Source: Lentisphaerota bacterium
Lineage (GTDB): Bacteria; Verrucomicrobiota; Lentisphaeria; Victivallales; Victivallaceae
DNA: 64,000 nucleotides
NCBI GenBank assembly: GCA_017134815.1
Contig: CP071032.1
Coordinates: forward strand, 1,302,001-1,366,000
Reading direction: 5' to 3'
In this document: piece by piece, positions 44,972 through 53,281 of the stretch
How the letters are laid out: every line of letters starts with the position of its first letter
Position numbering within the stretch: the first letter of the stretch is position 1
Notes under the pieces: model-generated
Told to the model about the DNA's origin: nothing
Seen by the model: the letters and a program-made list of their open reading frames with translations, nothing else
The model's database searches: none
Position numbers and translations under genes: made by a program

Positions 44972-45474
44972 AATCGAACCCTTTTTTATTTAACCTCTTC
45001 ATACACGGGATTTAAATCAACATTTGCACTCAGTTACTGGTAAAACCAGCCGGGGTGTTACCATTATTCAACAGGCAGCTGAATGAAAAAGCCTGATTAT
45101 TTCACAAAATCAAACTTCAGCTGTCTGGAGAACCACTGCTGTTATATGCCAAAAGCAATTTAAATATCACTTAATTAGATTTTGCTCAGTGTAAATTGGT
45201 TCTTTTAATAATTCCCTTTTCCAGAAAATAACCGATTAAAGTGTTTATACTGGCTTATGCAAACAAACGGCCGATTTTGCCGGTACCGGCATATACTGTG
45301 CAATAAAAGCGTGAATAAAAACTTGAGTAAAATCGTATTCAAGCTTAAAATACAAACAGTTATGCAATTTTGAATTGTGATTAAGAATCTGCTTTTTTGC
45401 AAAAAAAAGCCGGCAGTTCAACCTGTCAAAAAATTTTGACAAACCGAAAAAAGGCCGGCAGTTTCATTTCATTT
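44972..45474. other. 503-bp AT-rich spacer between the two paralogues
   Basis: It holds no gene I can support. A repeat/palindrome cluster occupies 45401-45468, just after the end of paralogue B. The promoter of paralogue A must lie here. Confidence 0.55.
45401..45468. repeat. Direct repeat flanking a palindrome downstream of paralogue B
   Basis: A-run plus GCCGGCAGTT occurs at 45401-45418 and again, as A-run plus GGCCGGCAGTTT, at 45447-45463. Between them TGTCAAAA (45424-45431) and TTTTGACA (45434-45441) form a palindrome. On the minus strand each GCCGGC is followed by a T-run, so the block may act as a double terminator for paralogue B, although GCCGGC is too short a stem to be sure. Confidence 0.5.
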
Positions 45475-46611
45475 TTAAAAACTATTCTCAGCATTGACAA
45501 TGCTTAAATCTTCAGAAGAACCCGGGTTCCAGAACTCAAAGCAATGTCCGCGGTTGGTCAATCGCATATTCCAGAATTGACTTTTACGCTTATTCATTTC
45601 TTCAAGAAGCATAACCGCATTACTGGTCGGCTTGCCTTCAAAACCGTAAACCCCGATCAAAAACATAACCTGTCTTACAAAAAATTTAAAACTGGCTTTC
45701 ATATCAACATTGAGTTGGGCTTTATCTTCTCTCATGTCCGGGTCTGACATCAGAACCGCCATGCGTTTGTAAACCATCAAATGGCTCAAGGCCGAAGCTT
45801 CACGCAACGGCATGTACTGGAAGTTTCTGGTCTGGGAATTATAATATGTAAGAAGTTCCCATTCCTCAACTTTCATATTGTGGGTCAGCAGGTCTTTGCT
45901 TAACTGGTAATGAAAACCATGACCTAGATCTTCCATCTTATCATTAATCAAATTTTCAGGATAAAAGCCTTCATCATCAACAATCTGCCCGTCATGCTTC
46001 ATTATGGTATTTACCTGAGGCCATTCTTCACGAAAATTACTGGCGATCTGGAAAATGCGCCTTCTTAGTTCATCATAGTTAGTAGAAGAAAAGCCACGCA
46101 GATAGAAGTTTTCAAGCCCCTCTGTGGACGGCAGGTAGCAGGCTCCTTCCGGCATCTGGCCGTAGAATATCTGGCACAAATTCCAGAACGAATGATTATT
46201 GAGGTTGTGCCGCTTTCTGAAACTGTCCACATGCTCTTTGAGCAATACTGAAAACTTTTCTCTCAGCTCCTCATAATGATCCAAGTCACCGCAGCATCGC
46301 GGCAGAACTGCCTCAATGCTGCTGAAAAGAGCTCGCATTTTGGATTCCGTTTTCTTATTAACATGTCGCAGTTTCCAGTAGAGCCAGCCGCGCGGGAAAA
46401 ATATGTCGATACCATTGATATAACAGTGGTATGCCATGATTCCCGGAGCCAGAAGCGCATTTAAAGTGCTTAAAAGATCCGGATAGTACTGCTGCAAATA
46501 AGGGAGAGGCCGATTTAAATAATGATGCACATAGTCATAAAGTTTTCGGTTCTCACGAATCAGTTCTCTAATGGTACTGTCGTTGACGATTGTACTGAAA
46601 ACAATGTCCAT
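45475..46611 (-). CDS. Uncharacterised protein, paralogue B of a tandem pair
   Basis: 378 residues from the ATG at 46611, chosen because it gives the same MDIVF start and the same AGGG spacing as paralogue A. A frame extending 8 codons further lacks that agreement. All blocks named for paralogue A are kept, including NNHSFWNLCQIFYGQMP, the YPEN segment, the WELLTYYNSQTR segment and FKFFVRQVMFLIGVYGFEG. There is no signal peptide or membrane helix. The genes are separated by 503 bp and each is flanked by AT-rich DNA, so they look like independent units rather than one operon. Function unknown. Confidence 0.75.
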   Translation of the reverse strand: MDIVFSTIVNDSTIRELIRENRKLYDYVHHYLNRPLPYLQQYYPDLLSTLNALLAPGIMAYHCYINGIDIFFPRGWLYWKLRHVNKKTESKMRALFSSIEAVLPRCCGDLDHYEELREKFSVLLKEHVDSFRKRHNLNNHSFWNLCQIFYGQMPEGACYLPSTEGLENFYLRGFSSTNYDELRRRIFQIASNFREEWPQVNTIMKHDGQIVDDEGFYPENLINDKMEDLGHGFHYQLSKDLLTHNMKVEEWELLTYYNSQTRNFQYMPLREASALSHLMVYKRMAVLMSDPDMREDKAQLNVDMKASFKFFVRQVMFLIGVYGFEGKPTSNAVMLLEEMNKRKSQFWNMRLTNRGHCFEFWNPGSSEDLSIVNAENSF

Positions 46612-47479
46612 AAAGTAAACCCTGTCACATTTCATTACCGGTTTTTATCGTTCAGAGGGTAAAAACTGAGTAACTTGACTGTACCTGAATACAAACTTTT
46701 GTGATAGTCTGACTTCAGGCCTTCAGCTAATTATATACTCCTGTTCGCATATCCGTTGCGTTTTATTCAACAGCTTAATTAAGCGAACCATTGAATGATG
46801 CAAATGAAAACAAACCATCCGCCGGGAGCACCCAGGCGTTTAGAAAATTTTCATGCACGGCTTCAATTATAAAATAACCCTCTTCAAGAATTGATAGATA
46901 ATCTTTTAGGGGTTTATGTTCCGTAGTACACGAAAAAATGTTATAATATGTCGTAAATCTCAAAATTGCAAAAATGTAAAAATTCTGAAAACAATTTCCC
47001 TGCTGTCTCTAAGAATTTATTATATACGATCAAAATTGGTCCTATAAATCAAAAGTAGTGCAATATTTTACATACAAATGTAACACAGTAACCTTGTTGT
47101 CGGAACTATACGGGCGTGGCTTTATGCATACCGGATTTTTTGCAATTATTAGAATTTATGAATTTCCAAATTCTCACTCAAGAAAACATTGCGTTCAATA
47201 TACTCTTTTCTCAAAATGGTCTTCAAGCACATCATAATAAGCTGCAGCCTCAGGGATTACGCTACTAACTGTTAAACACTTTCATTGACACACCCACTAA
47301 AACAGTTAGTTAACTGTTGAAATCGTTAGAACAACTTTAGGAAACAATTCAATAACTGAAAAAGCTATTGATTGCATCAAACCCATCATTTAAAATATTA
47401 CCAGATCCTGAAAAAAGTTTGAGGATTTGCAAAAGCTTCAAAACCATCACATTGACGCAAACAAACGGAGAGAACAAAA
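46612..47479. other. 868-bp AT-rich intergenic region
   Basis: The longest gene-free stretch of the window, lying between divergent paralogue B and the pseudopilin gene. A 62-codon frame at 46775-46963 has a TTG start and no ribosome-binding site and is not convincing. Near the right end are a TTGACA (47285-47290) and the TAACTGTT palindrome. Nothing else is supported. Confidence 0.55.
47266..47318 (+). promoter_or_regulatory. Operator-like TAACTGTT repeats upstream of the pseudopilin gene
   Basis: AACAGTTA (47301-47308) and TAACTGTT (47311-47318) form an inverted repeat around GT. A third copy, TAACTGTT, lies at 47266-47273. A TTGACA at 47285 sits between them, so the palindrome would overlap the -10 region of that possible promoter. 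Confidence 0.4.
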
Positions 47480-48436
47480 ATGGAACAAGGAAAACAGTTC
47501 ACACTTATCGAATTATTAGTAGTGATCACTATTATAGCGATTCTAGCTGGAATGTTATTGCCGGCCTTAAACAAAGCCCGCGAAAAAGGACGTGCCATTG
47601 CCTGCACCTCAAACGGCAAGCAGATTGGTCTTGCCATGATGATGTATGTCGACGACAATCAGGAATATTTTCCGGTAGCCTATTACTATCAGGACAACGC
47701 ATCAAGTGCCGGCGGTTACGTTCACTGGTCTGGAATGATTCGCCCATACTGTTCAGCAGCCAAAGTCTATGTCTGCAAATCTGATCAGAATGGGGGATGG
47801 GCCCCGACTTGTTATGGCAGCAATGCCGCACCGAAAAACTTCTGGGGTGAAAAAGTCAGCGTCCCCAGCGGACAGACTTCCAAAAACGGCTCATTTGACA
47901 AGCAGGCTCCCAATATAAGCTATACTGTCAATGAAGCAATTCTGCCACGGCTGAAAATATCTACCCTTTCTGATAGAATGCAAAGAGTAAAACAGGGAAT
48001 GATAAGAAAACCCTCAAGCGCAATTACCGTATGTGAGTATACCAGTGACATTCGCTGCATTCAGGACACTTCCGGTACCGGCGGCGAGGCTGTAAAATCT
48101 CACCGGCCGGTTAACGGTATCTCAAACGGAGGTTCAGTATTTGACAGTGAAAACACTCAAGCTTCAGCGCTGGCCCCGCGGGCAATAACAGAAGCGGACG
48201 CCATGGCGGCACGCAGCAGCGCAGAAAGCGCCGGCAATGCCCAGAACCAGCACCACATTGTATATTCAGCATTTGATCGCCACAGCGGGCGCCAAAACTA
48301 CGTTTTTGCCGATGGGCACGCAGCTCCGCACAAACTGGCAGAAACTCTCAACCCTGAAAACTACATGTGGGGAAAAAGACTTTACAGCGGTGTCGGGATG
48401 CCCAGTGTAACCGATGGAGCAAATCCGGTAAAATAA
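47480..48436 (+). CDS. Prepilin-like protein with N-terminal cleavage/methylation signal (Lentisphaerae-type)
   Basis: 318 residues. The start [40 protein letters not shown] is a type IV prepilin signal: the peptidase would cut near G4/K5-Q6-F7 and the hydrophobic helix follows. The body has the pattern of DUF1559-like proteins that are multiplied in Lentisphaerae and Planctomycetes: [19 protein letters not shown], then VYVCKSDQ, and near the end a [22 protein letters not shown] segment, the H...FADGHA signature. GGAGAG precedes the ATG. It probably sits on the outer side of the inner membrane as a pseudopilin-like or surface protein. No pilus gene is adjacent. Confidence 0.88.
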   Translation: MEQGKQFTLIELLVVITIIAILAGMLLPALNKAREKGRAIACTSNGKQIGLAMMMYVDDNQEYFPVAYYYQDNASSAGGYVHWSGMIRPYCSAAKVYVCKSDQNGGWAPTCYGSNAAPKNFWGEKVSVPSGQTSKNGSFDKQAPNISYTVNEAILPRLKISTLSDRMQRVKQGMIRKPSSAITVCEYTSDIRCIQDTSGTGGEAVKSHRPVNGISNGGSVFDSENTQASALAPRAITEADAMAARSSAESAGNAQNQHHIVYSAFDRHSGRQNYVFADGHAAPHKLAETLNPENYMWGKRLYSGVGMPSVTDGANPVK

Positions 48437-48458
48437 CTTAAAGTGTTTTTATCACAAA

Positions 48459-48490
48459 TAAGCGCTGACTTGCAGTCGGCGCTTATTTAT
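48459..48490 (+). terminator. Rho-independent terminator of the pseudopilin gene
   Basis: TAAGCGCTGACT (48459-48470) pairs with AGTCGGCGCTTA (48474-48485), with one G-U pair, and TTTATTT follows. Confidence 0.88.
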
Positions 48491-48615
48491 TTCAGTAAGT
48501 GTCTTTATGGGGTTAAATAGGCCCAGAATAAAGCTTGCTGGTCTGACAGATTCACTGCAGTCAAATATGACAAGCAGCAGTGAACACACAGAAAAAACAA
48601 AATAGCAGATTGAGA

Positions 48616-48786
48616 CTAATCTTTTTCACTGTTTTCAGCTGTGCCATGACACTTATTGCGCTTTGCAGTTGAACATGCACTGTCGCAGCATGAACAACCG
48701 CCGCCTTCCTTGCCAATTTTACGAAGGTTTCTGATAATAACCAGAATCGCAACCAGAACGATTATTCCAACAATTATATATTCCAT
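48616..48786 (-). CDS. FeoB-associated Cys-rich membrane miniprotein
   Basis: A 56-residue reading frame from ATG 48786 to TAG. The start MEYIIVGIIVLVAILVII is one membrane helix, followed by a basic stretch and a Cys-rich tail (GGGCSCCDSACSTAK, then NKCHG). This layout matches the FeoB-associated Cys-rich membrane protein family (FeoC-like partners). The stop of feoB is 29 bp upstream on the same strand, and GAGG lies ahead of the start. It should sit in the inner membrane beside FeoB; metal binding by the cysteines is inferred. Confidence 0.82.
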   Translation of the reverse strand: MEYIIVGIIVLVAILVIIRNLRKIGKEGGGCSCCDSACSTAKRNKCHGTAENSEKD

Positions 48787-48815
48787 AATATTACGCCTCT
48801 TCCAAGAGAATTATG

Positions 48816-51176
48816 TCAATAGAATAATAAACCTATCTGATAAATTATTGTTGCCAGGATAAAAGCCAGAGTGGTGCTGTAAGCCGTAGAGAACAGTGCC
48901 CACCGCCATTTTCCAGTTTCTTTCTTTATCGCTGCCAGGGTTACAATGCACGGAGCATAGGCCATGATAAAAATCAGGAAAACAAAGGCACGCAACTTAT
49001 TCCAGGACGGGTCGTGCTGAATAATTTTTGACAATGGTTCCGGTTTATCAACAGTGTCCCTGCCCAGAGCATAAGCTGTTCCCATGGTTCCAAGCACCAC
49101 TTCCTTCGCCGCAAAGCCGCCAATCAAAGCAATATTTTCACGCCAGCTGAATCCGGCAAACTCAGACAGCGGGGTAAGAATCTTGCCCAGCCGCCCGGCA
49201 AAGGAGTGCAGTAACTGCTGTTCAGCAAAATTATTTACTACAACATCTTTCTGTTTTGTGAATCTTTCGAAGGCTACTACAGCTTCGGGCACCTTGCTGT
49301 TTTCATCTGCCTTGTAAAGCTCCAGCTGTTTTACAAAAGCTTTACGCTGTTTATGCAGTTGCTCCTGAGATTGAATTGAACCCGGGTTATCTGCTTCTTC
49401 AATAGTTTTGTCAAGCTCATCGCCAGCAAAAAGCACGGCATAAGGAGTCGCAGCTGTTTTCTGGCGCAGATTTTCCGCAGCGGCAGCAATCCCCTTTGTC
49501 ATTGGAGCTGTATCCAGCCTGGGGTAATACATCAGGGCCCACATTATAACGCTGATAGCCAGAATTATAGTTGCAGCTTTTTTGATGAACATATAAGTCC
49601 GGTGCCAGGTATCCATGAGAATGCCTTTTATGGTGGGCACATGATACACCGGCAACTCCATTACAAACGGCGTCTGTTCGCCTTTAACTACAAACTTGCG
49701 CAAGAAAAAGGCACAACACAGCGCCAGAGCCCACGAGATCAGCCACAGGGCAAACATCATCAAACCTCTGGATTTTGCAAAAAACGCGGCAATCAGCATA
49801 GCGTACACCGGCATTTTAGCCCCACAGTTCATAAATGGCGCGACCAGGATTGTGACCAGCCGGTCTTTTTCCTCACGCAGAGTTCTGGTTGCCATTACCC
49901 CGGGGACCGCACAACCGCCAGCGCCAAGACCGCCGGAAACAATCATCGCAAGAATGGATTTTCCCTGAAGCCCGAATACACGCAATACACGGTCCATGAT
50001 AAAAGCCACGCGGGCAATATAGCCGGAGTCTTCCAGAATAGCGATGAACAGGAACATGAAAAAGATAAGTGGTACAAACCCCATTACACTGCCGACGCTG
50101 CCGATAATGCCATCCGACAGCAGGGATTGAAGCCATGGCGTCGCAATATTAGTGTTCACCAGTGAGGAAAGCCACTCAAAAAAAGTCTCAAGAAGCCCTA
50201 CCGGACTGCTGAAGCTGTCAAAAGTAAATGATGTGGGAATCCAGTTGCCTTCAGCACAGCCAAAGACAAATTCAAAAAGTATGTACACCACAGCACACAG
50301 AATTACCGGTCCAAGTATCCGGTTACAGACAATACGGTCAATATGGTCCGTGAGCATTCTTTTGGAAACTTCAGACATGTGGGTAACTTCTTTGGCCGCT
50401 CCTGAAGCAAAACCGTAACGGGCCTCCACCACAGCTGTTGCCGAATCTTCATTGGAATGAGCATGGATAAGCGCCTTTGCTGCCTGCAGTTCTTTTTCAA
50501 GCACAGAGGCGGATTCAAGCTCTTTCATCTTTGCAAGCAGAACCTCATCATCCTCAAGCAGTTTTACCGCGGCCCAGCGCGGTGGAAAATTACCGCAGAG
50601 CTCCGGATATCTGCAGACTGCCTCAGTCAACTCAGGCAGTACATGTTGCAATTCATGCGAATAGGTAACAGCTTTTGGCAAAGTTTTATTCTTAATAATC
50701 TGCAGGCAGGCCGCTTCAAGCTTATCAAGCCCTTTACCTCGGCTGGCCACGGTAGGTATAACCGGGATGCCGAGAATAGCACTGAGTTTATCGGCATCTA
50801 TGGTATGCCCCTTTTTTTCAGCCACATCAACCATGTTCAAGGCTATAATTATCGGGACATGCAGCTCCAGCAACTGAGTTGTCAAGTATAAATTTCGCTC
50901 CAGATTGCTGGCGTCAACAACATTTACAATTACATCAGGCCGTTCATTGACGATGAAATCACGGGCAACAATTTCTTCCTGTGAATACGCGGTAAGCGAG
51001 TAAGTGCCCGGCAAATCAATAATTTCAACTTTCTCTTCAGAAAAGTCTGCGTAGCCTTTGATAAATTCGACTGTCACACCGGGATAATTGCCGACACGCT
51101 GATTGGAGCCGGTCATCTGGTTGAACAAGCATGTCTTGCCCGAATTAGGATTTCCTGCGACTGCGATTCTAAACAT
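48816..51176 (-). CDS. feoB: Ferrous iron transporter FeoB
   Basis: About 786 residues. The N-terminal G domain has G1 GNPNSGKTCLFN, G2/G3 VGNYPGVTVEF and DLPGTYSL, and G4 NMVD. The membrane domain contains the two Gate-type regions, with the GAGGCAVPGVMATRTL and PFMNCGAKMPVYAML cysteine-containing motifs near the centre, and a C-terminal helix bundle. A soluble insert of about 130 residues separates the later helices. It moves Fe2+ across the inner membrane. ATGs at 51179 and 51176 are both possible; GGGA spacing fits 51176. It is the third gene of the feo operon. Confidence 0.95.
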   Translation of the reverse strand: MFRIAVAGNPNSGKTCLFNQMTGSNQRVGNYPGVTVEFIKGYADFSEEKVEIIDLPGTYSLTAYSQEEIVARDFIVNERPDVIVNVVDASNLERNLYLTTQLLELHVPIIIALNMVDVAEKKGHTIDADKLSAILGIPVIPTVASRGKGLDKLEAACLQIIKNKTLPKAVTYSHELQHVLPELTEAVCRYPELCGNFPPRWAAVKLLEDDEVLLAKMKELESASVLEKELQAAKALIHAHSNEDSATAVVEARYGFASGAAKEVTHMSEVSKRMLTDHIDRIVCNRILGPVILCAVVYILFEFVFGCAEGNWIPTSFTFDSFSSPVGLLETFFEWLSSLVNTNIATPWLQSLLSDGIIGSVGSVMGFVPLIFFMFLFIAILEDSGYIARVAFIMDRVLRVFGLQGKSILAMIVSGGLGAGGCAVPGVMATRTLREEKDRLVTILVAPFMNCGAKMPVYAMLIAAFFAKSRGLMMFALWLISWALALCCAFFLRKFVVKGEQTPFVMELPVYHVPTIKGILMDTWHRTYMFIKKAATIILAISVIMWALMYYPRLDTAPMTKGIAAAAENLRQKTAATPYAVLFAGDELDKTIEEADNPGSIQSQEQLHKQRKAFVKQLELYKADENSKVPEAVVAFERFTKQKDVVVNNFAEQQLLHSFAGRLGKILTPLSEFAGFSWRENIALIGGFAAKEVVLGTMGTAYALGRDTVDKPEPLSKIIQHDPSWNKLRAFVFLIFIMAYAPCIVTLAAIKKETGKWRWALFSTAYSTTLAFILATIIYQIGLLFY

Positions 51177-51210
51177 CATCAATTCCCTGAAACTGTAAAT
51201 TTTTATGTTT

Positions 51211-51438
51211 TTAGGCAAGCGGCTCAACTTCAACCATGTTTCCTTCAGAAACACGCAAAGCAAGACTGTAGCCTTTGATTTTTATCTGAATTGGATCACG
51301 CAAAGGAGCATAACGCTCAACTTTTATTTCTGAAGACGGTATTATCCCCATGTCCAGCATCCGCTGTCTAATAGCACTGGAGGCTTTAATTTTTACAACT
51401 TTAACTACATCACCCTCTTTTGTATCCGATAAGGTCAT
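51211..51438 (-). CDS. feoA: FeoA-domain protein 1
   Basis: A 75-residue SH3-like protein. AIRQRMLDMGIIPSSEIKVERYAPLRDPIQIKIKGYSLALR is the FeoA signature, with the G..R.RL..MGI.PG-like core. FeoA binds and supports FeoB in the cytoplasm. It lies 34 bp upstream of feoB and 36 bp downstream of the second feoA. Confidence 0.92.
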   Translation of the reverse strand: MTLSDTKEGDVVKVVKIKASSAIRQRMLDMGIIPSSEIKVERYAPLRDPIQIKIKGYSLALRVSEGNMVEVEPLA

Positions 51439-51474
51439 TTAATCACCCAAAATATAAAATGCTGAAATTGACTA

Positions 51475-51699
51475 TTATTTAACCGAAACTATTACTTTCC
51501 CCGCCATTTTGTGCCCGACCGCAATTCTGCCCCGGCTGGTGCTTAGCAGCAAGCGACCGCATCCTCCAGAACTTATTACTTCCAGTCTGCAACCCGGGGA
51601 AATCCCAATATCCGCCAGATTTCGCTGCATTCCGGTCCCGCCTGTCAGTCCGGAAACTACTGCCTTATCGCCGTTTTTGAGCTCGGCTAAAAATTTCAT
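51475..51699 (-). CDS. feoA: FeoA-domain protein 2
   Basis: A 74-residue FeoA-type protein (LKNGDKAVVSGLTGGTGMQRNLADIGISPGCRLEVISSGG...IAVGHKMAGKVIV). It differs strongly from the neighbouring FeoA, so it is not a fresh duplicate. The ATG at 51699 has AGGG eight bases ahead; a much longer frame upstream is not supported. It is the first gene of the feo operon. Confidence 0.88.
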   Translation of the reverse strand: MKFLAELKNGDKAVVSGLTGGTGMQRNLADIGISPGCRLEVISSGGCGRLLLSTSRGRIAVGHKMAGKVIVSVK

Positions 51700-51787
51700 T
51701 GTCATTACCCTGAACTTATTCCATAAAAGGCTGCCCGCCTTTGATAAAATTACGAAAACACCATGATGGCATTGCCCCTTCCTGCGA

Positions 51788-51816
51788 AAAATAGCGCAGG
51801 TTAATGCAAATGTCAA
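51788..51816 (-). promoter_or_regulatory. Sigma-70 promoter of the feo operon
   Basis: On the minus strand TTGACA (51816-51811), a 17-bp spacer, then TATTTT (51793-51788). It leaves a leader of about 80 nt before the first feoA. I could not identify a Fur or DtxR box with confidence. Confidence 0.55.
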
Positions 51817-51908
51817 TATAACATATTAAATTAGGTGGCCCTATCAATTTTACAACTGCTAAACTGGAAAATAATAGGAATTTGCAATAATTTGCAGGTG
51901 CTTAGGCA

Positions 51909-51937
51909 TTGACATAAGTGTTAAGTTGCGTTATGTT
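51909..51937 (+). promoter_or_regulatory. Sigma-70 promoter of the DAACS symporter
   Basis: TTGACA (51909-51914), a 17-bp spacer, then TATGTT (51932-51937), 48 bp before the start codon. Confidence 0.55.
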
Positions 51938-51984
51938 GCGATGTATTGCGGTAAAATTTAGATAGCTAACAAGCGGAGATCAGA

Positions 51985-53214
51985 ATGTTTAAAAAGTTTA
52001 AAAATATTCCATTGTGGGGCAAAGTTTTAATTGGTTTGGGACTGGGAGTGGTTGCAGGATATTTCATGGGCAAAAAAGCAATCATGCTCAAACCGGTTGG
52101 AGATTTGTTTATCACAGCGGTAAAGATGCTGATTGTTCCGCTGATTTTCTCGTCACTTATGGTCGGCATGACGAGTATCAAGGATATTAAGAAAATGGGG
52201 AGAATAGGCCTCAAAACCTTCCTCTTTTTTGTTATAACCACCCTTTTTGCCGGCACCATAGGGTTGATTGCCAGTGAAATCTTTAAACCCGGTGTGGGCA
52301 TGGCGATGCACGCCTCTAATGCTGTGGCTCAGCAGCCGCAGTCTCTTTCAGATATGTTCATTCATATAATTCCGGAAAACCCGATTCAAGCTCTGGCAAG
52401 CGGCAATGTCCTGCAGATTATTGCTATTGTAATTTTCCTCGGAATAGCAGTAAACCTGGTAGGGTCCAAAGCCCAGATAATTGTGGACTTCTGCGATGCT
52501 CTTGCTACAACCATGTACAAGCTGACCGATATTATTATGAATTTCGCGCCAATCGGGGTTTTTGCTCTGATTGGTGTTGTAGTCGGGACGTCAGGAATGG
52601 AGACGGTTAAATTCCTGGCTAAACTGGTAATGATTGTTTACGCAGTAAGTCTGTTTCACATGTTTGTCATTATGAGTTTGATTCTGATATTCCTGTGCCG
52701 CTTGAACCCTATAAGGTTTTTCAAGGGCGGCTTTGATGCCATTCTCCTGGCGTTTTCCACATCAAGCAGCTCAGTCGCGCTGCCGGTTTCGATGCGCTGT
52801 TCGGAAGAGTCTCTGGGGGTTCACGAAAATGTTTATGCCTTCACCCTGCCGCTCGGGGCAACTGTAAATATGAACGGTACTGCTATTTATCAGGGAGTAA
52901 GCGCAGTTTTTATTGCCCAGGCCTATGGAATCCACCTGTCAATGTCGCAGTATATTACAATTGTGACAATTTCATCACTGGCCGCCATTGGTACTGCCGG
53001 CATCCCCGGGGCTGGGGTTATAATGCTGTCCATGGTACTGCAGTCAGCTGGCCTGCCGCTGGATGGCGTAGCACTGGTAATGGGTGTAGATAGAATTCTG
53101 GACATGGCCAGAACCGCTGTAAATGTAGCCGGTGGGTTGCTGGCAACTGTATATGTCGGCAAGTCGGAGAAAGAATTCAACCCCGAAATCTACAATACTG
53201 CAGCACAAATATAA
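51985..53214 (+). CDS. Dicarboxylate/amino acid:cation symporter (DAACS, GltP/DctA family)
   Basis: A 409-residue membrane transporter of standard length. The signature pieces are the serine-rich STSSSSVALPVSM of hairpin 1, the GATVNMNGTA unwound helix 7 (NMDGT-like), the AAIGTAGIPGAG of hairpin 2, and DRILDMARTAVNV in helix 8. It imports glutamate, aspartate or C4-dicarboxylates with Na+ or H+. GGAG precedes the ATG. A GGGGGCT/AGCCCCC hairpin (53234-53252) follows without a T-tract. Substrate cannot be fixed by reading. Confidence 0.9.
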   Translation: MFKKFKNIPLWGKVLIGLGLGVVAGYFMGKKAIMLKPVGDLFITAVKMLIVPLIFSSLMVGMTSIKDIKKMGRIGLKTFLFFVITTLFAGTIGLIASEIFKPGVGMAMHASNAVAQQPQSLSDMFIHIIPENPIQALASGNVLQIIAIVIFLGIAVNLVGSKAQIIVDFCDALATTMYKLTDIIMNFAPIGVFALIGVVVGTSGMETVKFLAKLVMIVYAVSLFHMFVIMSLILIFLCRLNPIRFFKGGFDAILLAFSTSSSSVALPVSMRCSEESLGVHENVYAFTLPLGATVNMNGTAIYQGVSAVFIAQAYGIHLSMSQYITIVTISSLAAIGTAGIPGAGVIMLSMVLQSAGLPLDGVALVMGVDRILDMARTAVNVAGGLLATVYVGKSEKEFNPEIYNTAAQI

Positions 53215-53281
53215 CTGCTTTAAAACTTTTTCTGGGGGCTTTAAGAGCCCCCCATTGAAAAGCCCATAGAATAAAAATAAC

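Noticed and set aside
45401..45468. A CRISPR-like repeat array
   Set aside because: Only two short imperfect copies with one palindrome between them, and no cas gene in the window.
46775..46963. A 62-codon minus-strand frame in the long spacer
   Set aside because: TTG start, no ribosome-binding site, no recognisable motif and AT-rich surroundings; it is probably chance.
48561..48752. A 63-codon frame on the minus strand after feoB
   Set aside because: It is an out-of-frame shadow of the 56-residue Cys-rich FeoB-associated protein, which has the better start and a family match.
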